Shown here: positions 1 to 8,740 of the stretch, piece after piece
How the letters are laid out: each line of letters starts with the position of its first letter
Numbering within the stretch: position 1 is the first letter of the stretch
Source of the DNA: Roseovarius lutimaris
GTDB taxonomy: Bacteria; Pseudomonadota; Alphaproteobacteria; Rhodobacterales; Rhodobacteraceae
DNA length: 64,000 nt
NCBI RefSeq assembly: GCF_900115165.1
Contig: NZ_FOVP01000005.1
Span: forward strand, 1-64,000
Reading direction: 5' to 3'
The notes under the pieces: generated by a model
The model's input: the letters and a program-made list of their open reading frames with translations, nothing else
What the model was told of the DNA's origin: nothing
Databases searched by the model: none
Translations under genes and position numbers: made by a program

Positions 1-276
1 TCCTATGGCGCCGCCATGAAGGAAATCGGCAATGCTGACCGCCAGATGACCGGACGCTGGCTGAACAATCGCGCCGAGAATTCGCATCAGCCGTTCCGAC
101 GACGAGAACGCGCCATGACCCGCTTCCGGCGTCTGCGAAGTCTGCAAAAATTCGCCGTCGTTCATTCTTCAGTTTTCAACCACTTCAATTCGGAACGAAG
201 CCTCTCCAGCCGACAGATTTTCAAACAAAACCGAGCCGCTGCTCTTATCGAGTGGCGCGGTCTTTGCATGGCATAA
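1..276 (+). mobile_element. IS6-family transposase, C-terminal part (cut by window edge)
   Basis: The reading frame is open from the first base, so the gene begins outside the window and only its last 91 residues are visible. The segment containing RWLNNRAENSHQPFRRRER and then RFRRLRSLQKFA is characteristic of the C-terminal DDE domain of IS6/IS26-type transposases; the E in NNRAENSH is the usual catalytic glutamate. These enzymes move their element by replicative, cointegrate-forming transposition. I could not find a recognisable IS6 terminal inverted repeat in the 200 bases after the stop codon, so whether the element is intact or a relic is open. Confidence 0.85.
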
Positions 277-499
277 AAGGCGGCCACCCAGACCTAGCTG
301 AGACGAGTTCGAATTCGTCTGACACCACCGTCAGCGCGGCTATACATCTCGCGGTCCATCGCTTCCTTGTCGCCCTTGCGGGATCCGTTCCATTATGCGT
401 GAGCCGGTCGAGAAGAGCGGCGCTCAGCCTTGTCTGCGTCGGGCTGTTCGGCATCTGGTCGGCGCTTTACGGTCACTAACTCCAACCGCTAGACGCAAA
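277..499. other. Spacer between transposase and GlcG-like gene
   Basis: No convincing gene. A short plus-strand frame ends at 479 with GLFGIWSALYGH, but it has no clear ribosome binding site and no recognised family. The perfect palindrome TTCGAATTCG lies near 308. This may be the non-coding flank of the insertion element. Confidence 0.3.
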
Positions 500-530
500 A
501 CGGCCCCGCCAGGATATCGGGCAGGGCCGT
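500..530 (-). terminator. Rho-independent terminator of the glcB-glcG transcript
   Basis: ACGGCCC at 500-506 pairs with GGGCCGT at 524-530, with extra GCC/GGC pairing inside. On the minus strand the stem is followed by TTTTGCG. It lies 30 bases beyond the GlcG-like stop codon. Confidence 0.75.
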
Positions 531-560
531 ATCTCATCCTTGGGTCAAACCCGGTCTTGC

Positions 561-986
561 CTAGGCTTGCGCCGCCAGAAACGCATCAATCCCGGCCTGG
601 GCAACATCGCGATCCTGGGCAGGTGTGCCCGAACTCACGCCGATGCCGCCGACGACATCGCCGTCAACCATCACCGGAAGGCCACCGCCGACCACCATAA
701 GGCGCCCGCCAATCGCCGAGGCGATACCATAGACCGGCGCGCCGGGCTGGCTGACCTCGCCATATTCATGGGTCGCTTTCTTGGCGCCCGAGGCGGTAAA
801 GCTCTTGTCGATAGCGATGGTGATCGAAGTCACCTTGCCACCATCCATCCGCTCGAAGGCAACAAGGTTGCCGCCCTCGTCGGTGATCGCGATGCACATC
901 GGCACGCCGATCTCTGCGGCACGGGCGCGCGCGCCCGCAAGCAGAACGCCCGCATCCTCAAGGTCCAGTCTTTTGATCGTCATCAT
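561..986 (-). CDS. glcG: GlcG/HbpS family protein
   Basis: 141 residues from the ATG at 986 (a second ATG follows directly at 983); GGAGAG lies just upstream. The protein has the GlcG/HbpS (DUF336) pattern: an early alpha segment, then ITDEGGNLVAFERMDG, and a C-terminal glycine-rich part with GGGLPVMVDGDVVGGIGVS. Family members are small alpha/beta proteins; HbpS binds haem and senses redox, while GlcG sits in glycolate operons with no settled biochemical role. The gene starts 13 bases after the malate synthase stop codon, so the two are almost certainly cotranscribed, as glcG is with glcB in other bacteria. A role connected to glyoxylate or glycolate use is therefore inferred from context. 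The symbol follows family and context, not function. Confidence 0.85.
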   Translation of the reverse strand: MMTIKRLDLEDAGVLLAGARARAAEIGVPMCIAITDEGGNLVAFERMDGGKVTSITIAIDKSFTASGAKKATHEYGEVSQPGAPVYGIASAIGGRLMVVGGGLPVMVDGDVVGGIGVSSGTPAQDRDVAQAGIDAFLAAQA

Positions 987-999
987 GTCCGTCTCTCCT

Positions 1000-3129
1000 T
1001 CAGGCGGCCTTGGCCGCACGGCGCGCGGCATGCAACAGCGGTTCGGTATAGCCCGAAGGCTGTTCCACGCCCTTGAAAATCAGATCGCGCGCGGCATTGA
1101 ACGCGACCCCGTCAAAGCCCGGCGCCATCGCCACATAGGCCGCATCGCCCGCATTCTGGCTGTCGACCTTGGGGGCCATGCGGCGCAGCGAGGCGTCCAC
1201 CTCTTCGGGTGTGCAAATGCCATGCACAAGCCAGTTGGCCAGATGTTGCGCCGAAATCCGCAGGGTTGCGCGGTCTTCCATCAGGGCCACATCGTTGATG
1301 TCGGGCACCTTGGAACAGCCGATCCCCTGATCGACCCAACGCACCACATAGCCAAGGATCGACTGGCAGGAATTGTCGAGTTCACGCTGTATCTCCTCGC
1401 CAGAGAGGTTGCGCCCGATCATCAATGGCGGGGTCAGAAGATCCTCGCGCGATGCCCTTTCGCGCCCTTTCAATTCGCTCTGCAACGCCGCTACATCAAC
1501 CTGATGGTAATGCGTGGCATGCAGCGTCGCCGCCGTCGGCGAGGGCACCCATGCGGTATTGGCGCCGGCAAGCGGATGGGCAATCTTGACCTTGAGCATC
1601 TCGGCCATGGCATCAGGCTTGGCCCACATGCCCTTGCCAACCTGACCCTTGCCGGACATGCCGGCGGCAAGGCCTGCATCGACGTTGCCCGCCTCATAGG
1701 CGGCCAGCCAGATGGCGCCTTGCATCTCGCCCTTGGGAATGACCGGCCCGGCTTGCATCGAGGTGTGGATTTCGTCACCGGTACGATCCAGAAAGCCGGT
1801 ATTGATAAACACGCAGCGGTTTTTCACGGCCTTGATACAGGCCAGAAGATTGGCCGAGGTGCGACGCTCTTCGTCCATCACCCCGATTTTGACGGTGTTG
1901 CGCGCAAGGCCAAGAATATCTTCGACGCTACCATAAAGCGTGTTGGCAAAGGCAACCTCTTCGGGGCCGTGCATCTTGGGCTTGACCACATAGACCGATC
2001 CCGCACGCGAGTTGCGCGCGCCGGTCCGGGCCAGATCATGCATCGCGGCGGCCACGGTGACGGCGGCATCCAGCATCACTTCGGGGGTTTCCTGACCGTC
2101 CAGAAGCACCGCATCGGTGGTCATCAGATCCCCCACATTGCGCACCAGAAGAAGCGCGCGGCCCGGATGCGTCACCGGCCTGCCCGTAGGGTCAAGATAT
2201 TCGACATCAGGGTTGAGACGGCGGGTGATCACCTTGCCGCCCTTCTCGACCTCTTCACTCAGGTCGCCGCGCATCAGGCCAAGCCAGTTGGCATAGACCA
2301 GGCACTTGTCCTCGGCATCCACGGCGGCAACCGAATCTTCGCAATCCTGAATCGCGGTCATCGCACTTTCGAGGCGAAGATCCGAAATGCCGGCGGCATC
2401 GTCTTTGCCAATCGGCGATGTGCGGTCTATGATGATCTCGATCAAGAGGTCATGCACCCGCAAAAAGATATTACCGTTCTCTTTGTAGCCCGCGAATTGG
2501 CTCGCATCGGCAAGACCGGTGACAGCCCCCTTGGTGGTGACGACAAGCGCGCCATCCGCGACCTCAAGTGCGGTGACATCGGCCCATGATCCCGCCGCGA
2601 GCGGGGCGACGCGATCAAGATGCGCGCGTGCCCAGGCAATGACCTTTGCGCCGCGCGCGGCGTCAAAGCCCTTGCCCTCGGGCTTGCCCTCAATCGCATC
2701 GGTGCCATAAAGCGAGTCATAAAGGCTGCCCCAGCGGGCATTGGCGGCATTGAGCGCAAAGCGCGCGTTCATCACCGGCACAACAAGCTGTGGCCCAGCG
2801 ACGGTGGCGATCTCGGCATCGACATTCTGTGTATCGACCGAAAACGGTTCCGGTTCCGGCACGAGATAGCCGATCTCGCTCAGGAAGGCGCGATAGGCCG
2901 CGCCGTCAAGCTGCTGACCGCGCCGCTCGATGTGCCAGGCGTCGATCTTTGCCTGCAAATCCTGGCGCTTTTGAAGCAGTGCGGCATTGACAGGCCCCAG
3001 CTCGCGCAGCATTGCGGCATAACCTGACCAGAATTGATCGGCGGTGACATCGAGCAGGATGTCGTTCTCGATCAGCGCGGCAAGTGGTTCGGCAACTGAC
3101 AGGCCGTGGCGCTCAACATATGTGGTCAT
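1000..3129 (-). CDS. glcB: Malate synthase G
   Basis: 709 residues, the normal length of the monomeric G isoform. It condenses glyoxylate with acetyl-CoA to malate in the cytoplasm, the second step of glyoxylate assimilation. Family landmarks are in order: a long N-terminal clasp, [12 protein letters not shown] with the catalytic Arg near residue 330, [14 protein letters not shown] near 385, the metal-binding MDEERRT near 420 and [12 protein letters not shown] near 450, and [12 protein letters not shown] near 620, which carries the catalytic-base Asp. The start at 3129 has AAGGAG eight bases upstream. It is followed directly by the GlcG-like gene and faces an IclR regulator across an 80-base spacer carrying a palindrome, which suggests local control by that regulator. 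Confidence 0.97.
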   Translation of the reverse strand: MTTYVERHGLSVAEPLAALIENDILLDVTADQFWSGYAAMLRELGPVNAALLQKRQDLQAKIDAWHIERRGQQLDGAAYRAFLSEIGYLVPEPEPFSVDTQNVDAEIATVAGPQLVVPVMNARFALNAANARWGSLYDSLYGTDAIEGKPEGKGFDAARGAKVIAWARAHLDRVAPLAAGSWADVTALEVADGALVVTTKGAVTGLADASQFAGYKENGNIFLRVHDLLIEIIIDRTSPIGKDDAAGISDLRLESAMTAIQDCEDSVAAVDAEDKCLVYANWLGLMRGDLSEEVEKGGKVITRRLNPDVEYLDPTGRPVTHPGRALLLVRNVGDLMTTDAVLLDGQETPEVMLDAAVTVAAAMHDLARTGARNSRAGSVYVVKPKMHGPEEVAFANTLYGSVEDILGLARNTVKIGVMDEERRTSANLLACIKAVKNRCVFINTGFLDRTGDEIHTSMQAGPVIPKGEMQGAIWLAAYEAGNVDAGLAAGMSGKGQVGKGMWAKPDAMAEMLKVKIAHPLAGANTAWVPSPTAATLHATHYHQVDVAALQSELKGRERASREDLLTPPLMIGRNLSGEEIQRELDNSCQSILGYVVRWVDQGIGCSKVPDINDVALMEDRATLRISAQHLANWLVHGICTPEEVDASLRRMAPKVDSQNAGDAAYVAMAPGFDGVAFNAARDLIFKGVEQPSGYTEPLLHAARRAAKAA

Positions 3130-3189
3130 ATCCGGTCTCCTTTTATTTGGCTCGGGGGGTAACGCGGGATCGCGGAACTTGTAAGAAAA

Positions 3190-3204
3190 GGAAAAATGTT
3201 TTCC
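3190..3204. promoter_or_regulatory. IclR-type palindrome between glcB and its regulator
   Basis: GGAAAAATGTTTTCC is a perfect 6+6 inverted repeat around a 3-base centre, in the divergent spacer between glcB and the IclR gene. IclR-family operators known from AllR, GclR and IclR contain TGGAAA/TTTCCA half-sites of this kind. The half-site TGGAAAGG recurs at 3211-3218. Its function as the operator is an inference. Confidence 0.6.
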
Positions 3205-3209
3205 ATTGT

Positions 3210-4007
3210 ATGGAAAGGTATACCGAAGTGACTACCCCAAAGACAGAAGGCGTTCAATCCGTCGTGCGCGCGCTCAGGCTTCTCAAGCTCCTGAGCCTGA
3301 ATGACGAGGGCCTGCGCGTGAGCGACATCGCGCGTCAGGCCGGGCTTGCGGTTTCGACCACGCATCGTTTGCTGACCACGCTCGAACGTCAGAATTTTGC
3401 CCAGTTTGAACCCGATCGCGCGCTCTGGCATGTCGGTCGCGAGGCCTTTGCGGTGGGGGCGGCCTTTGGGCGGCGGCATAATTTCGTGGCGCCTGCCCTG
3501 CCCTATCTGCGCCGGTTGCGCGATCTGACGCGCGAGACGGCCAATCTCGGCATTCTCGACCAGGACGAACTGGTGACCATAAGCCAGGTGGAAAGCCGCG
3601 AGATCATGCGCGCCATTTCGCCCCCCGGCGGGCGGGTGCCGACGTTTTGCTCGGGCATGGGCAAGGCGATTCTGGCCACGTGGGAGGATGCAGATATTGC
3701 GGCGTTCGTGGCGCGCACCGGGTTTCATCCGATGACCAAACGCTCGCATCGCGACATGACCACGGCGATGGTCGATATCAAACGTATCCGCAGCCGGGGC
3801 TATGCGCTTGACGACGAGGAACATGTGACCGGGTTGCGCTGTCTGGCGGCGGTGGTCTGGTCGGCGCAGGGCGAAGCGGTCTGCGCGATTTCGGTCTCGG
3901 GGTTGGCGGCGCGGCTGCCGGATGCGCGCCTTGACGCCATCGGAAAACAGGTAGCCGAGGCCGCGCGCGAGCTTACGCAAAAGCTTGGCGGTGCGCCGCC
4001 GGGTTAA
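3210..4007 (+). CDS. IclR-family transcriptional regulator, probably of glcB
   Basis: 265 residues from the ATG at 3210. A GTG at 3228 has a better-placed Shine-Dalgarno (GGAAAGG, 9 bases away) and is a serious alternative start. The N-terminal winged helix reads [15 protein letters not shown], then [21 protein letters not shown] as the recognition helix. The C-terminal effector domain has [11 protein letters not shown] and [19 protein letters not shown], both typical of IclR proteins that bind small organic acids such as glyoxylate or pyruvate. It is divergent from malate synthase with a GGAAAA-type palindrome in between, so glyoxylate-responsive control of glcB-glcG is the likely job. The effector itself cannot be read from sequence. 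Confidence 0.9.
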   Translation: MERYTEVTTPKTEGVQSVVRALRLLKLLSLNDEGLRVSDIARQAGLAVSTTHRLLTTLERQNFAQFEPDRALWHVGREAFAVGAAFGRRHNFVAPALPYLRRLRDLTRETANLGILDQDELVTISQVESREIMRAISPPGGRVPTFCSGMGKAILATWEDADIAAFVARTGFHPMTKRSHRDMTTAMVDIKRIRSRGYALDDEEHVTGLRCLAAVVWSAQGEAVCAISVSGLAARLPDARLDAIGKQVAEAARELTQKLGGAPPG

Positions 4008-4014
4008 GCAGGGC

Positions 4015-4812
4015 CTAATCAGGGCCGAGAAAATCCGCGAGGATCATGTTGAACAGCGCAGGCTTTTCCAGATGCGCCGCATGGGCCGTGCCCGGCACCA
4101 CCGCCAGGCGCGCATCCGGCAGGCCCTCCCAGAGGGCCTGCACCTGTGGCCAGCGATAGGAGCGGTCGCCATCGCCCCAGATCACGAGGGCGGGCATGGC
4201 AAGCCCGGCCAATGCCGCGCGCCCGTCCCAATGCGCCATCGCGTCCAGCGCCGCGAGCGCCGTGGCGACACTCGCCTGACGGCCAAGCGCGGCGACAAGA
4301 CCATAACCCTGCCCTGCCGCACCACGCCGAAACCATGTGGCGCCGATCCGGGCAATGGTGTCGGCCACACCATCCGCGCGCAGACGCTCACGCGAGGTTT
4401 CAAGCGGCTCGAACCGGTCCGGCATCATGCCAAGCGGCCCGGTGCCATATAGCACGAGCCGGGTGACTCGGGTCGGCGCAAGCCGCGCCATTTCCTGGGC
4501 AATCATACCGCCCATCGAATGCCCGAGCAGGGTAAACTCGGTCACGTCGAGATCATCCAGAAGCGCCAGAACAGCGCGGGCGAAATCGCCAATCCGATCC
4601 GGGCCCTGAAGGCCCGCATTGCCGCCACAGCCGGGCAGATCGGGCGCGATCACGTCAAAGCCCGGCGCGAAATGCGCGATCATGTCCTGCCATTGATCGG
4701 CGCCGCCAAGATAGCCATGCACCAGCACCAGCGGCGGCCCTGACCCGGCGCGCCGATAGCTCTGCGGCACGGCGACCGGTACGGCGCCTAGCGCATCTGA
4801 TCGGGCAGCCAT
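4015..4812 (-). CDS. Alpha/beta hydrolase coupled to a TRAP transporter
   Basis: 265 residues. The fold markers are VLVHGYLGG (oxyanion loop), GHSMGG (nucleophile Ser near residue 97), IWGDGDRSY (acid) and GTAHAAHLEKP (catalytic His near 249). The reaction is an ester, amide or C-C hydrolysis that cannot be narrowed. Its first 25 bases overlap the end of the TRAP large-permease gene, so the two are translationally coupled; a hydrolase acting on the imported compound is a reasonable inference. The stop codon lies 7 bases from the end of the convergent IclR gene. No terminator is visible in that space. Confidence 0.85.
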   Translation of the reverse strand: MAARSDALGAVPVAVPQSYRRAGSGPPLVLVHGYLGGADQWQDMIAHFAPGFDVIAPDLPGCGGNAGLQGPDRIGDFARAVLALLDDLDVTEFTLLGHSMGGMIAQEMARLAPTRVTRLVLYGTGPLGMMPDRFEPLETSRERLRADGVADTIARIGATWFRRGAAGQGYGLVAALGRQASVATALAALDAMAHWDGRAALAGLAMPALVIWGDGDRSYRWPQVQALWEGLPDARLAVVPGTAHAAHLEKPALFNMILADFLGPD

Positions 4813-6089
4813 AGGGCGGTCTCCGGCCAGAGGATAAGAAGGGCGATCAACGCCACAAGCGCGCCGATGAAGGGCAGACAGCCCATGATGACATCGCCGA
4901 TAGTGACCTGCCCGCGCCCGATGCCCTGAATGACATAAAGGTTCAGCCCCACAGGCGGCGTCAGCACCGCGATCTCCATGGTGATGGTATAGACCACCCC
5001 GAACCAGATCAGATCGAACCCCGCCGCCGACATCAGCGGATATATCGTCGGCAGGGTAATGAAGGTCATCGAGACCGGCTCTAGGAACATGCCAAGCACG
5101 ATGTAAAACGCCAGCACGATCATCAGCACCACATAGGGCGAGAGATCAAAGCTCAGGAACAAGTCGGTGAATTGCTGCGGCACCCGGTAATAGGTCAAAA
5201 CAAAGCCGAACAGCACTCCCGCCGACAACAAGAGGCCAAGATAGCCCATGGTGCGCATGGTCGCGAAAAGCGCCTCCTTGAAGCCCTGCCAGGTGAGGCC
5301 CCCGACCCCGAAGGCAAGGGCGACGGTCAAAAGCGCGGCCACGGCGGCGGCCTCGGTCGGGGTGGCGATGCCGGCATAGATCGCGACGGTGATCACCAGA
5401 CCGATCAACAGGATCGGCCCAACGGTCGCCAGAATCTGCATCAGCGGCATGCGCATCGCGTCTTCGCTATCGGGGATGTCCTGCGGGCGCAGGATGCCCC
5501 AGACCAGCACCACACCCACAAAGGCGGAGACCAGAACCAGCCCCGGAATGACGCCGGCGATGAACAGATCGCCGATGCTCTGATCGGTGACAATGCCGTA
5601 AAACAAAAGGATCAGGCTAGGTGGGATCAACACCGAAAGCGTGCCCCCCGCCGCCAGAACCCCGGCCGAAAGGCGCTTGCCATAGCCAAGCCGAAGCATT
5701 TCCGGCAGGGCCACGCCGCCGATCGTCAGCGCGCCGACCATCGACGAGCCGCAAACCGCGCCAAACCCGGCGCAGGCCCCGATTGATCCATAGGCCGCAG
5801 AGCCGCGAATGCGCACGCCCTGATGCAGGAACTGGTAAAGATTGGGGCCGATCCGCGATTTGCCGATCAACTCGCCAAGAAAGACGAACAGCGGCACCGC
5901 CAGAAGGATATAGTCGATCCAAACCCCCCAGAGTTTGAGTTGCGACGAAACCAGCGATGTCTGAAAGCTCTGGATTTGCCAGAGAAACGGCAGGGACGCC
6001 GCCGCCAGAGCAAAGGGGATCGGCAATCCGATGGCGATCAGCACCATCAACAGACCCAAAAGGCCAAGACCAACCTCATACCATTCCAT
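4788..6089 (-). CDS. TRAP transporter large permease (DctM type), system 1
   Basis: 433 residues with about 12 hydrophobic segments, the expected size of the TRAP M subunit. Diagnostic pieces are VPLFVFLGELIGKS near residue 65, GFGAVCGSSMVGALTIGG near 110, and GGTLSVLIPPSLILLFYG near 150, followed in the second half by LEPVSMTFITLPTIYP and a proline- and glycine-rich LTPPVGLNLYVIQG. It forms the sodium-coupled inner-membrane channel and works with the Q and P genes next door. It begins one base after the Q gene stop and overlaps the hydrolase gene by 25 bases. The substrate is unknown; TRAP systems usually carry carboxylates. Confidence 0.95.
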   Translation of the reverse strand: MEWYEVGLGLLGLLMVLIAIGLPIPFALAAASLPFLWQIQSFQTSLVSSQLKLWGVWIDYILLAVPLFVFLGELIGKSRIGPNLYQFLHQGVRIRGSAAYGSIGACAGFGAVCGSSMVGALTIGGVALPEMLRLGYGKRLSAGVLAAGGTLSVLIPPSLILLFYGIVTDQSIGDLFIAGVIPGLVLVSAFVGVVLVWGILRPQDIPDSEDAMRMPLMQILATVGPILLIGLVITVAIYAGIATPTEAAAVAALLTVALAFGVGGLTWQGFKEALFATMRTMGYLGLLLSAGVLFGFVLTYYRVPQQFTDLFLSFDLSPYVVLMIVLAFYIVLGMFLEPVSMTFITLPTIYPLMSAAGFDLIWFGVVYTITMEIAVLTPPVGLNLYVIQGIGRGQVTIGDVIMGCLPFIGALVALIALLILWPETALWLPDQMR

Positions 6090-6090
6090 C

Positions 6091-6600
6091 TCAGACCTCC
6101 GATTTCAGGTCGCTGGCCGGTGTCACCACCAGACGCGCAAACCGCAATGCCGCGTAGATTGAAAACAGGACAAGCGCCGCCGCCCCCGGCGCCCAGAACG
6201 CATAGCGCGGCCAGAGCAGGATCTCGGATGAGGCCCCGGATTTGAACGCCCCGGTGGTGGCCTTGATCGCCGCCAGCGAGAAAAACAGCCCCACCGCCAG
6301 CATCAGCCCCATGTTCAGCAAGGCAAACCCCTTGCGCGCTCGCAGCCCGAACCGGTCGGTCAGCATGGTGACACGCGGATAGGCATCCTCGCGCAGGGCA
6401 TAGGCGAGCCCGGCAAAGGCCACCGGAAACAGCAGGAGCGCGGTCGCCTCGGTGACCATCCGGTCGGGGGCGTTCAGGGCATAGCGGGTAAAGACGCCGT
6501 AACTGATCCAGACCATCTGGATCAGGACAATCGCGCCCCCCAGTGCGGCCATGAAGATCACCACGCGCTCAAACAGCGCGATCATACGAGAGAGGGACAT
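6091..6600 (-). CDS. TRAP transporter small permease (DctQ type), system 1
   Basis: 169 residues with four predicted membrane helices, the standard form of the TRAP Q subunit. It opens with an N-terminal helix around MAALGGAIVLIQMVWISYGV and contains the family-like RYALNAPDRMVTEATALLLF. It pairs with DctM in the inner membrane. The preceding P gene ends 69 bases upstream, and that space contains a strong hairpin; the M gene follows with no gap. Identification rests on topology, size and position, since Q subunits diverge strongly. Confidence 0.92.
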   Translation of the reverse strand: MSLSRMIALFERVVIFMAALGGAIVLIQMVWISYGVFTRYALNAPDRMVTEATALLLFPVAFAGLAYALREDAYPRVTMLTDRFGLRARKGFALLNMGLMLAVGLFFSLAAIKATTGAFKSGASSEILLWPRYAFWAPGAAALVLFSIYAALRFARLVVTPASDLKSEV

Positions 6601-6626
6601 GTGACTGCCTCCGATTATGCGGAACA

Positions 6627-6656
6627 GACCCGCCCCGGCCTTGCGCGGGGCGGGTC
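6627..6656 (-). promoter_or_regulatory. Intercistronic hairpin between dctP and dctQ, system 1
   Basis: GACCCGCCCC at 6627-6636 pairs perfectly with GGGGCGGGTC at 6647-6656. No U-run follows on the minus strand. A stem of this kind between a receptor gene and its permease genes is expected to stabilise the upstream message or attenuate transcription, giving more receptor than permease. Confidence 0.65.
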
Positions 6657-6669
6657 GATTTGGCGCGCC

Positions 6670-7662
6670 TTAAGGCGCGTGCGCGGCAAACAGCGCGCGG
6701 ATATCACCCGCAAGATCGCCACCACAGGCCGTATCGACTTCTTTGTCCCAGGTGCCCTGCACACTGTCGATCAGGGCCATGCGCTGCTCCTGCGGAATGG
6801 AGACGGCAGCACCGCCCCCCTTCATCACCGCATTGCCGACCCGCTGATCAACCCAGTCCTCATAGCGCGGCTTGAGCCAGGTTTCGGTCTCGCTTGCAGC
6901 GGCCATGACGGCAGCCTGTTCATCGGCACTCATGCTGTTGAACTTGTCCAGATTCATCATGTACTGGATATTGCCGTAAAACAGGTTGGCGTTGACCATA
7001 TAGGGCATCACATCCCAGAGCTTCCAGCTTGAATAGGTGGCAACACCCATGTTGATGCCGTCCACCACGCCGCGCTCGGCGGATTGGAACACCTCTTTGG
7101 GGGCCACGAAAACTGGCTGACCGCCCCAGGTTTCGATCATCAGGCTGACCAGCGGCCCGATCGAGCGCACGAGCTTGCCATCAAGCTTGCCCAGATCGTC
7201 GATGCCGTCCTCGAACCACCATTCCTGATCGTAGGAATAGTTCGAGTTGAAGACCGGCACCAGATTGACCTTGGCGGCCTCGTCCTTGACCAGCGCGGCA
7301 TAGCCCGCGTCAAGCTCGACCTGGTTTTCCAGATCAATCGCGGCGGGGTAAAGCGAGGTCACCCGGTAGCAGGGCAAACGCTCATCCGCAGGAATCCAGC
7401 TCATGTCAGAGACGCCGCCCTGTACCGCGTCAACCCCTTCGGACCAGCCATGCAGCGTGGCCGAGGGAAAGATTTCAACCTTGACGCTGCCGCCGGTCTT
7501 TTCGCTGACCAGATCGGCGAAATGCACAAAGCCGTCATAGCGGATATCGGCCTCGTTCACATAGGTCGACAGGCGGATCACGGTTTCGGCGGTGGCGGGC
7601 ATGGCGGTGGTTGCGAGAGCGGCGGCAATCATCGGGGCCAGCGCTTTGCTTTGAAGGGTCAT
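6670..7662 (-). CDS. TRAP transporter periplasmic receptor (DctP type), system 1
   Basis: 330 residues from the ATG at 7662, chosen because AGGAGAG precedes it and a Sec signal peptide follows (ALAPMIAAALATTAMPATA, cleavage after about residue 25). The mature part has the DctP layout: an early ligand-binding strand, GGSVKVEIFPSATLHG near residue 60, GKLVRSIGPL carrying the conserved carboxylate-binding Arg near 160, and a gate segment around GVVDGINMGVATYSSW. It captures the substrate for the adjacent membrane subunits. The divergent LysR gene shares its promoter region. Substrate not determinable. Confidence 0.93.
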   Translation of the reverse strand: MTLQSKALAPMIAAALATTAMPATAETVIRLSTYVNEADIRYDGFVHFADLVSEKTGGSVKVEIFPSATLHGWSEGVDAVQGGVSDMSWIPADERLPCYRVTSLYPAAIDLENQVELDAGYAALVKDEAAKVNLVPVFNSNYSYDQEWWFEDGIDDLGKLDGKLVRSIGPLVSLMIETWGGQPVFVAPKEVFQSAERGVVDGINMGVATYSSWKLWDVMPYMVNANLFYGNIQYMMNLDKFNSMSADEQAAVMAAASETETWLKPRYEDWVDQRVGNAVMKGGGAAVSIPQEQRMALIDSVQGTWDKEVDTACGGDLAGDIRALFAAHAP

Positions 7663-7843
7663 GTGTCTCTCCTGTTGGATTGAAGAATGGGCTTTGACCG
7701 TTGATCGGCCATATTTTGATGTCTCAAGCCTAGGCAAGAACGGCGTCAAAATGCCAATTCAAACATGGTCTAAAACTATTCCGATCTTGCATGACGCCCG
7801 AAACCGCCGCATTCTGATCGCGATAAACGCGGGGATTAGGGCG
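7663..7843. promoter_or_regulatory. Divergent promoter region, TRAP system 1 and LysR
   Basis: The 181-base spacer lies between the divergent dctP and LysR genes. It contains the palindrome GCCTAGGC at 7728-7735 within CAAGCCTAGGCAAG, a candidate LysR contact. Core promoter elements cannot be assigned with confidence. Confidence 0.35.
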
Positions 7844-8740
7844 ATGGATATCAACTGGTTGCGAGACTTTGTCTGCCTTGGGCGCACGCTCAACTTTACC
7901 CGCGCGGCGGAAGAGAGAAACATCACCCAATCGGCCTTTAGCCGTCGCATCAAGTCGCTTGAAAACTGGCTTGGTGAGCCGCTTATTGACCGCGCGACCT
8001 ATCCGGTGCGCCTGTCATCGGGCGGGGCGGCGTTTTTGCCGATTGCCCAGGATACCATCGCACAGCTCACCGAGGCGCGTCAGGCGATCCGTCAGGCCGC
8101 CAGCTCCGATGCCCGGTTTCAGCGTTTTGCCGTGCTGCATGCGATTTCGGTCAATTTTCTCTCGCCGCGTCTGGGGGCGCTTGAGGCGGCGCATCCCGAG
8201 TTGCGCACGCGGGTGATTTCCGACAGCCTTACAACCTGTTGCCAATTGCTGGCCGAGGGGTCTTGCGAATTTCTGATGTATTACCGCCATCAGGATGTGG
8301 CGCCAATTCTGGATGAGACGCAATTTGTGCGCAAGGATATCGGGCGCGAGATACTATTGCCGGTGGCCGAGGCCGGGGTCGCCGCGCGCAGGGGCTGGTA
8401 TCTGCCGGGCAAGGCCGGGCAGGATATTCCATATCTGTCGTATGATCCCAACACGTTTCTTGGCACGGTCGTCGATCAGATCATCGGCAATCGCGCGACC
8501 TCGCTCTCGCTGCGTTACATGGATGCGTTGGCCGAGGCGCTCAAGCGGCGCACTCTGGGTGGAAGCGGCGTTGCGTGGCTTCCCGAAAGCTCGGTCACGC
8601 AGGACCTGGCCAGCGGTCAACTGGTGCGTGTCGGCGGGCGCGACTGGCAGGCACGGATGACGATTTCGCTGTTTTGCTCGCCCGAAAAGCTTGATGAAAC
8701 CGGGCGCATGATCTGGGAAAGTTTTCCCGAGATCGCCTAG
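7844..8740 (+). CDS. LysR-family regulator of TRAP system 1
   Basis: 298 residues from the ATG at 7844. The helix-turn-helix is at the N-terminus: INWLRDFVCLGRTLNFTRAA, then ERNITQSAFSRRIKSLE, followed by the usual LIDRATYPVRLSSGGAAFL. The remaining roughly 200 residues form the periplasmic-binding-protein-like effector domain. It is divergent from the TRAP receptor gene, the classic arrangement for a LysR activator and its target. Its stop codon interlocks with that of the next convergent gene in CTAG (8737-8740). The ribosome binding site upstream of 7844 is weak (TTAGGGCG). Effector unknown. Confidence 0.9.
   Translation: MDINWLRDFVCLGRTLNFTRAAEERNITQSAFSRRIKSLENWLGEPLIDRATYPVRLSSGGAAFLPIAQDTIAQLTEARQAIRQAASSDARFQRFAVLHAISVNFLSPRLGALEAAHPELRTRVISDSLTTCCQLLAEGSCEFLMYYRHQDVAPILDETQFVRKDIGREILLPVAEAGVAARRGWYLPGKAGQDIPYLSYDPNTFLGTVVDQIIGNRATSLSLRYMDALAEALKRRTLGGSGVAWLPESSVTQDLASGQLVRVGGRDWQARMTISLFCSPEKLDETGRMIWESFPEIA

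Noticed and set aside
781-2589. 602-codon plus-strand frame opposite glcB
   Set aside because: It is antisense to a complete malate synthase and has the Arg/His/Gly-rich composition expected of a GC-rich shadow frame.
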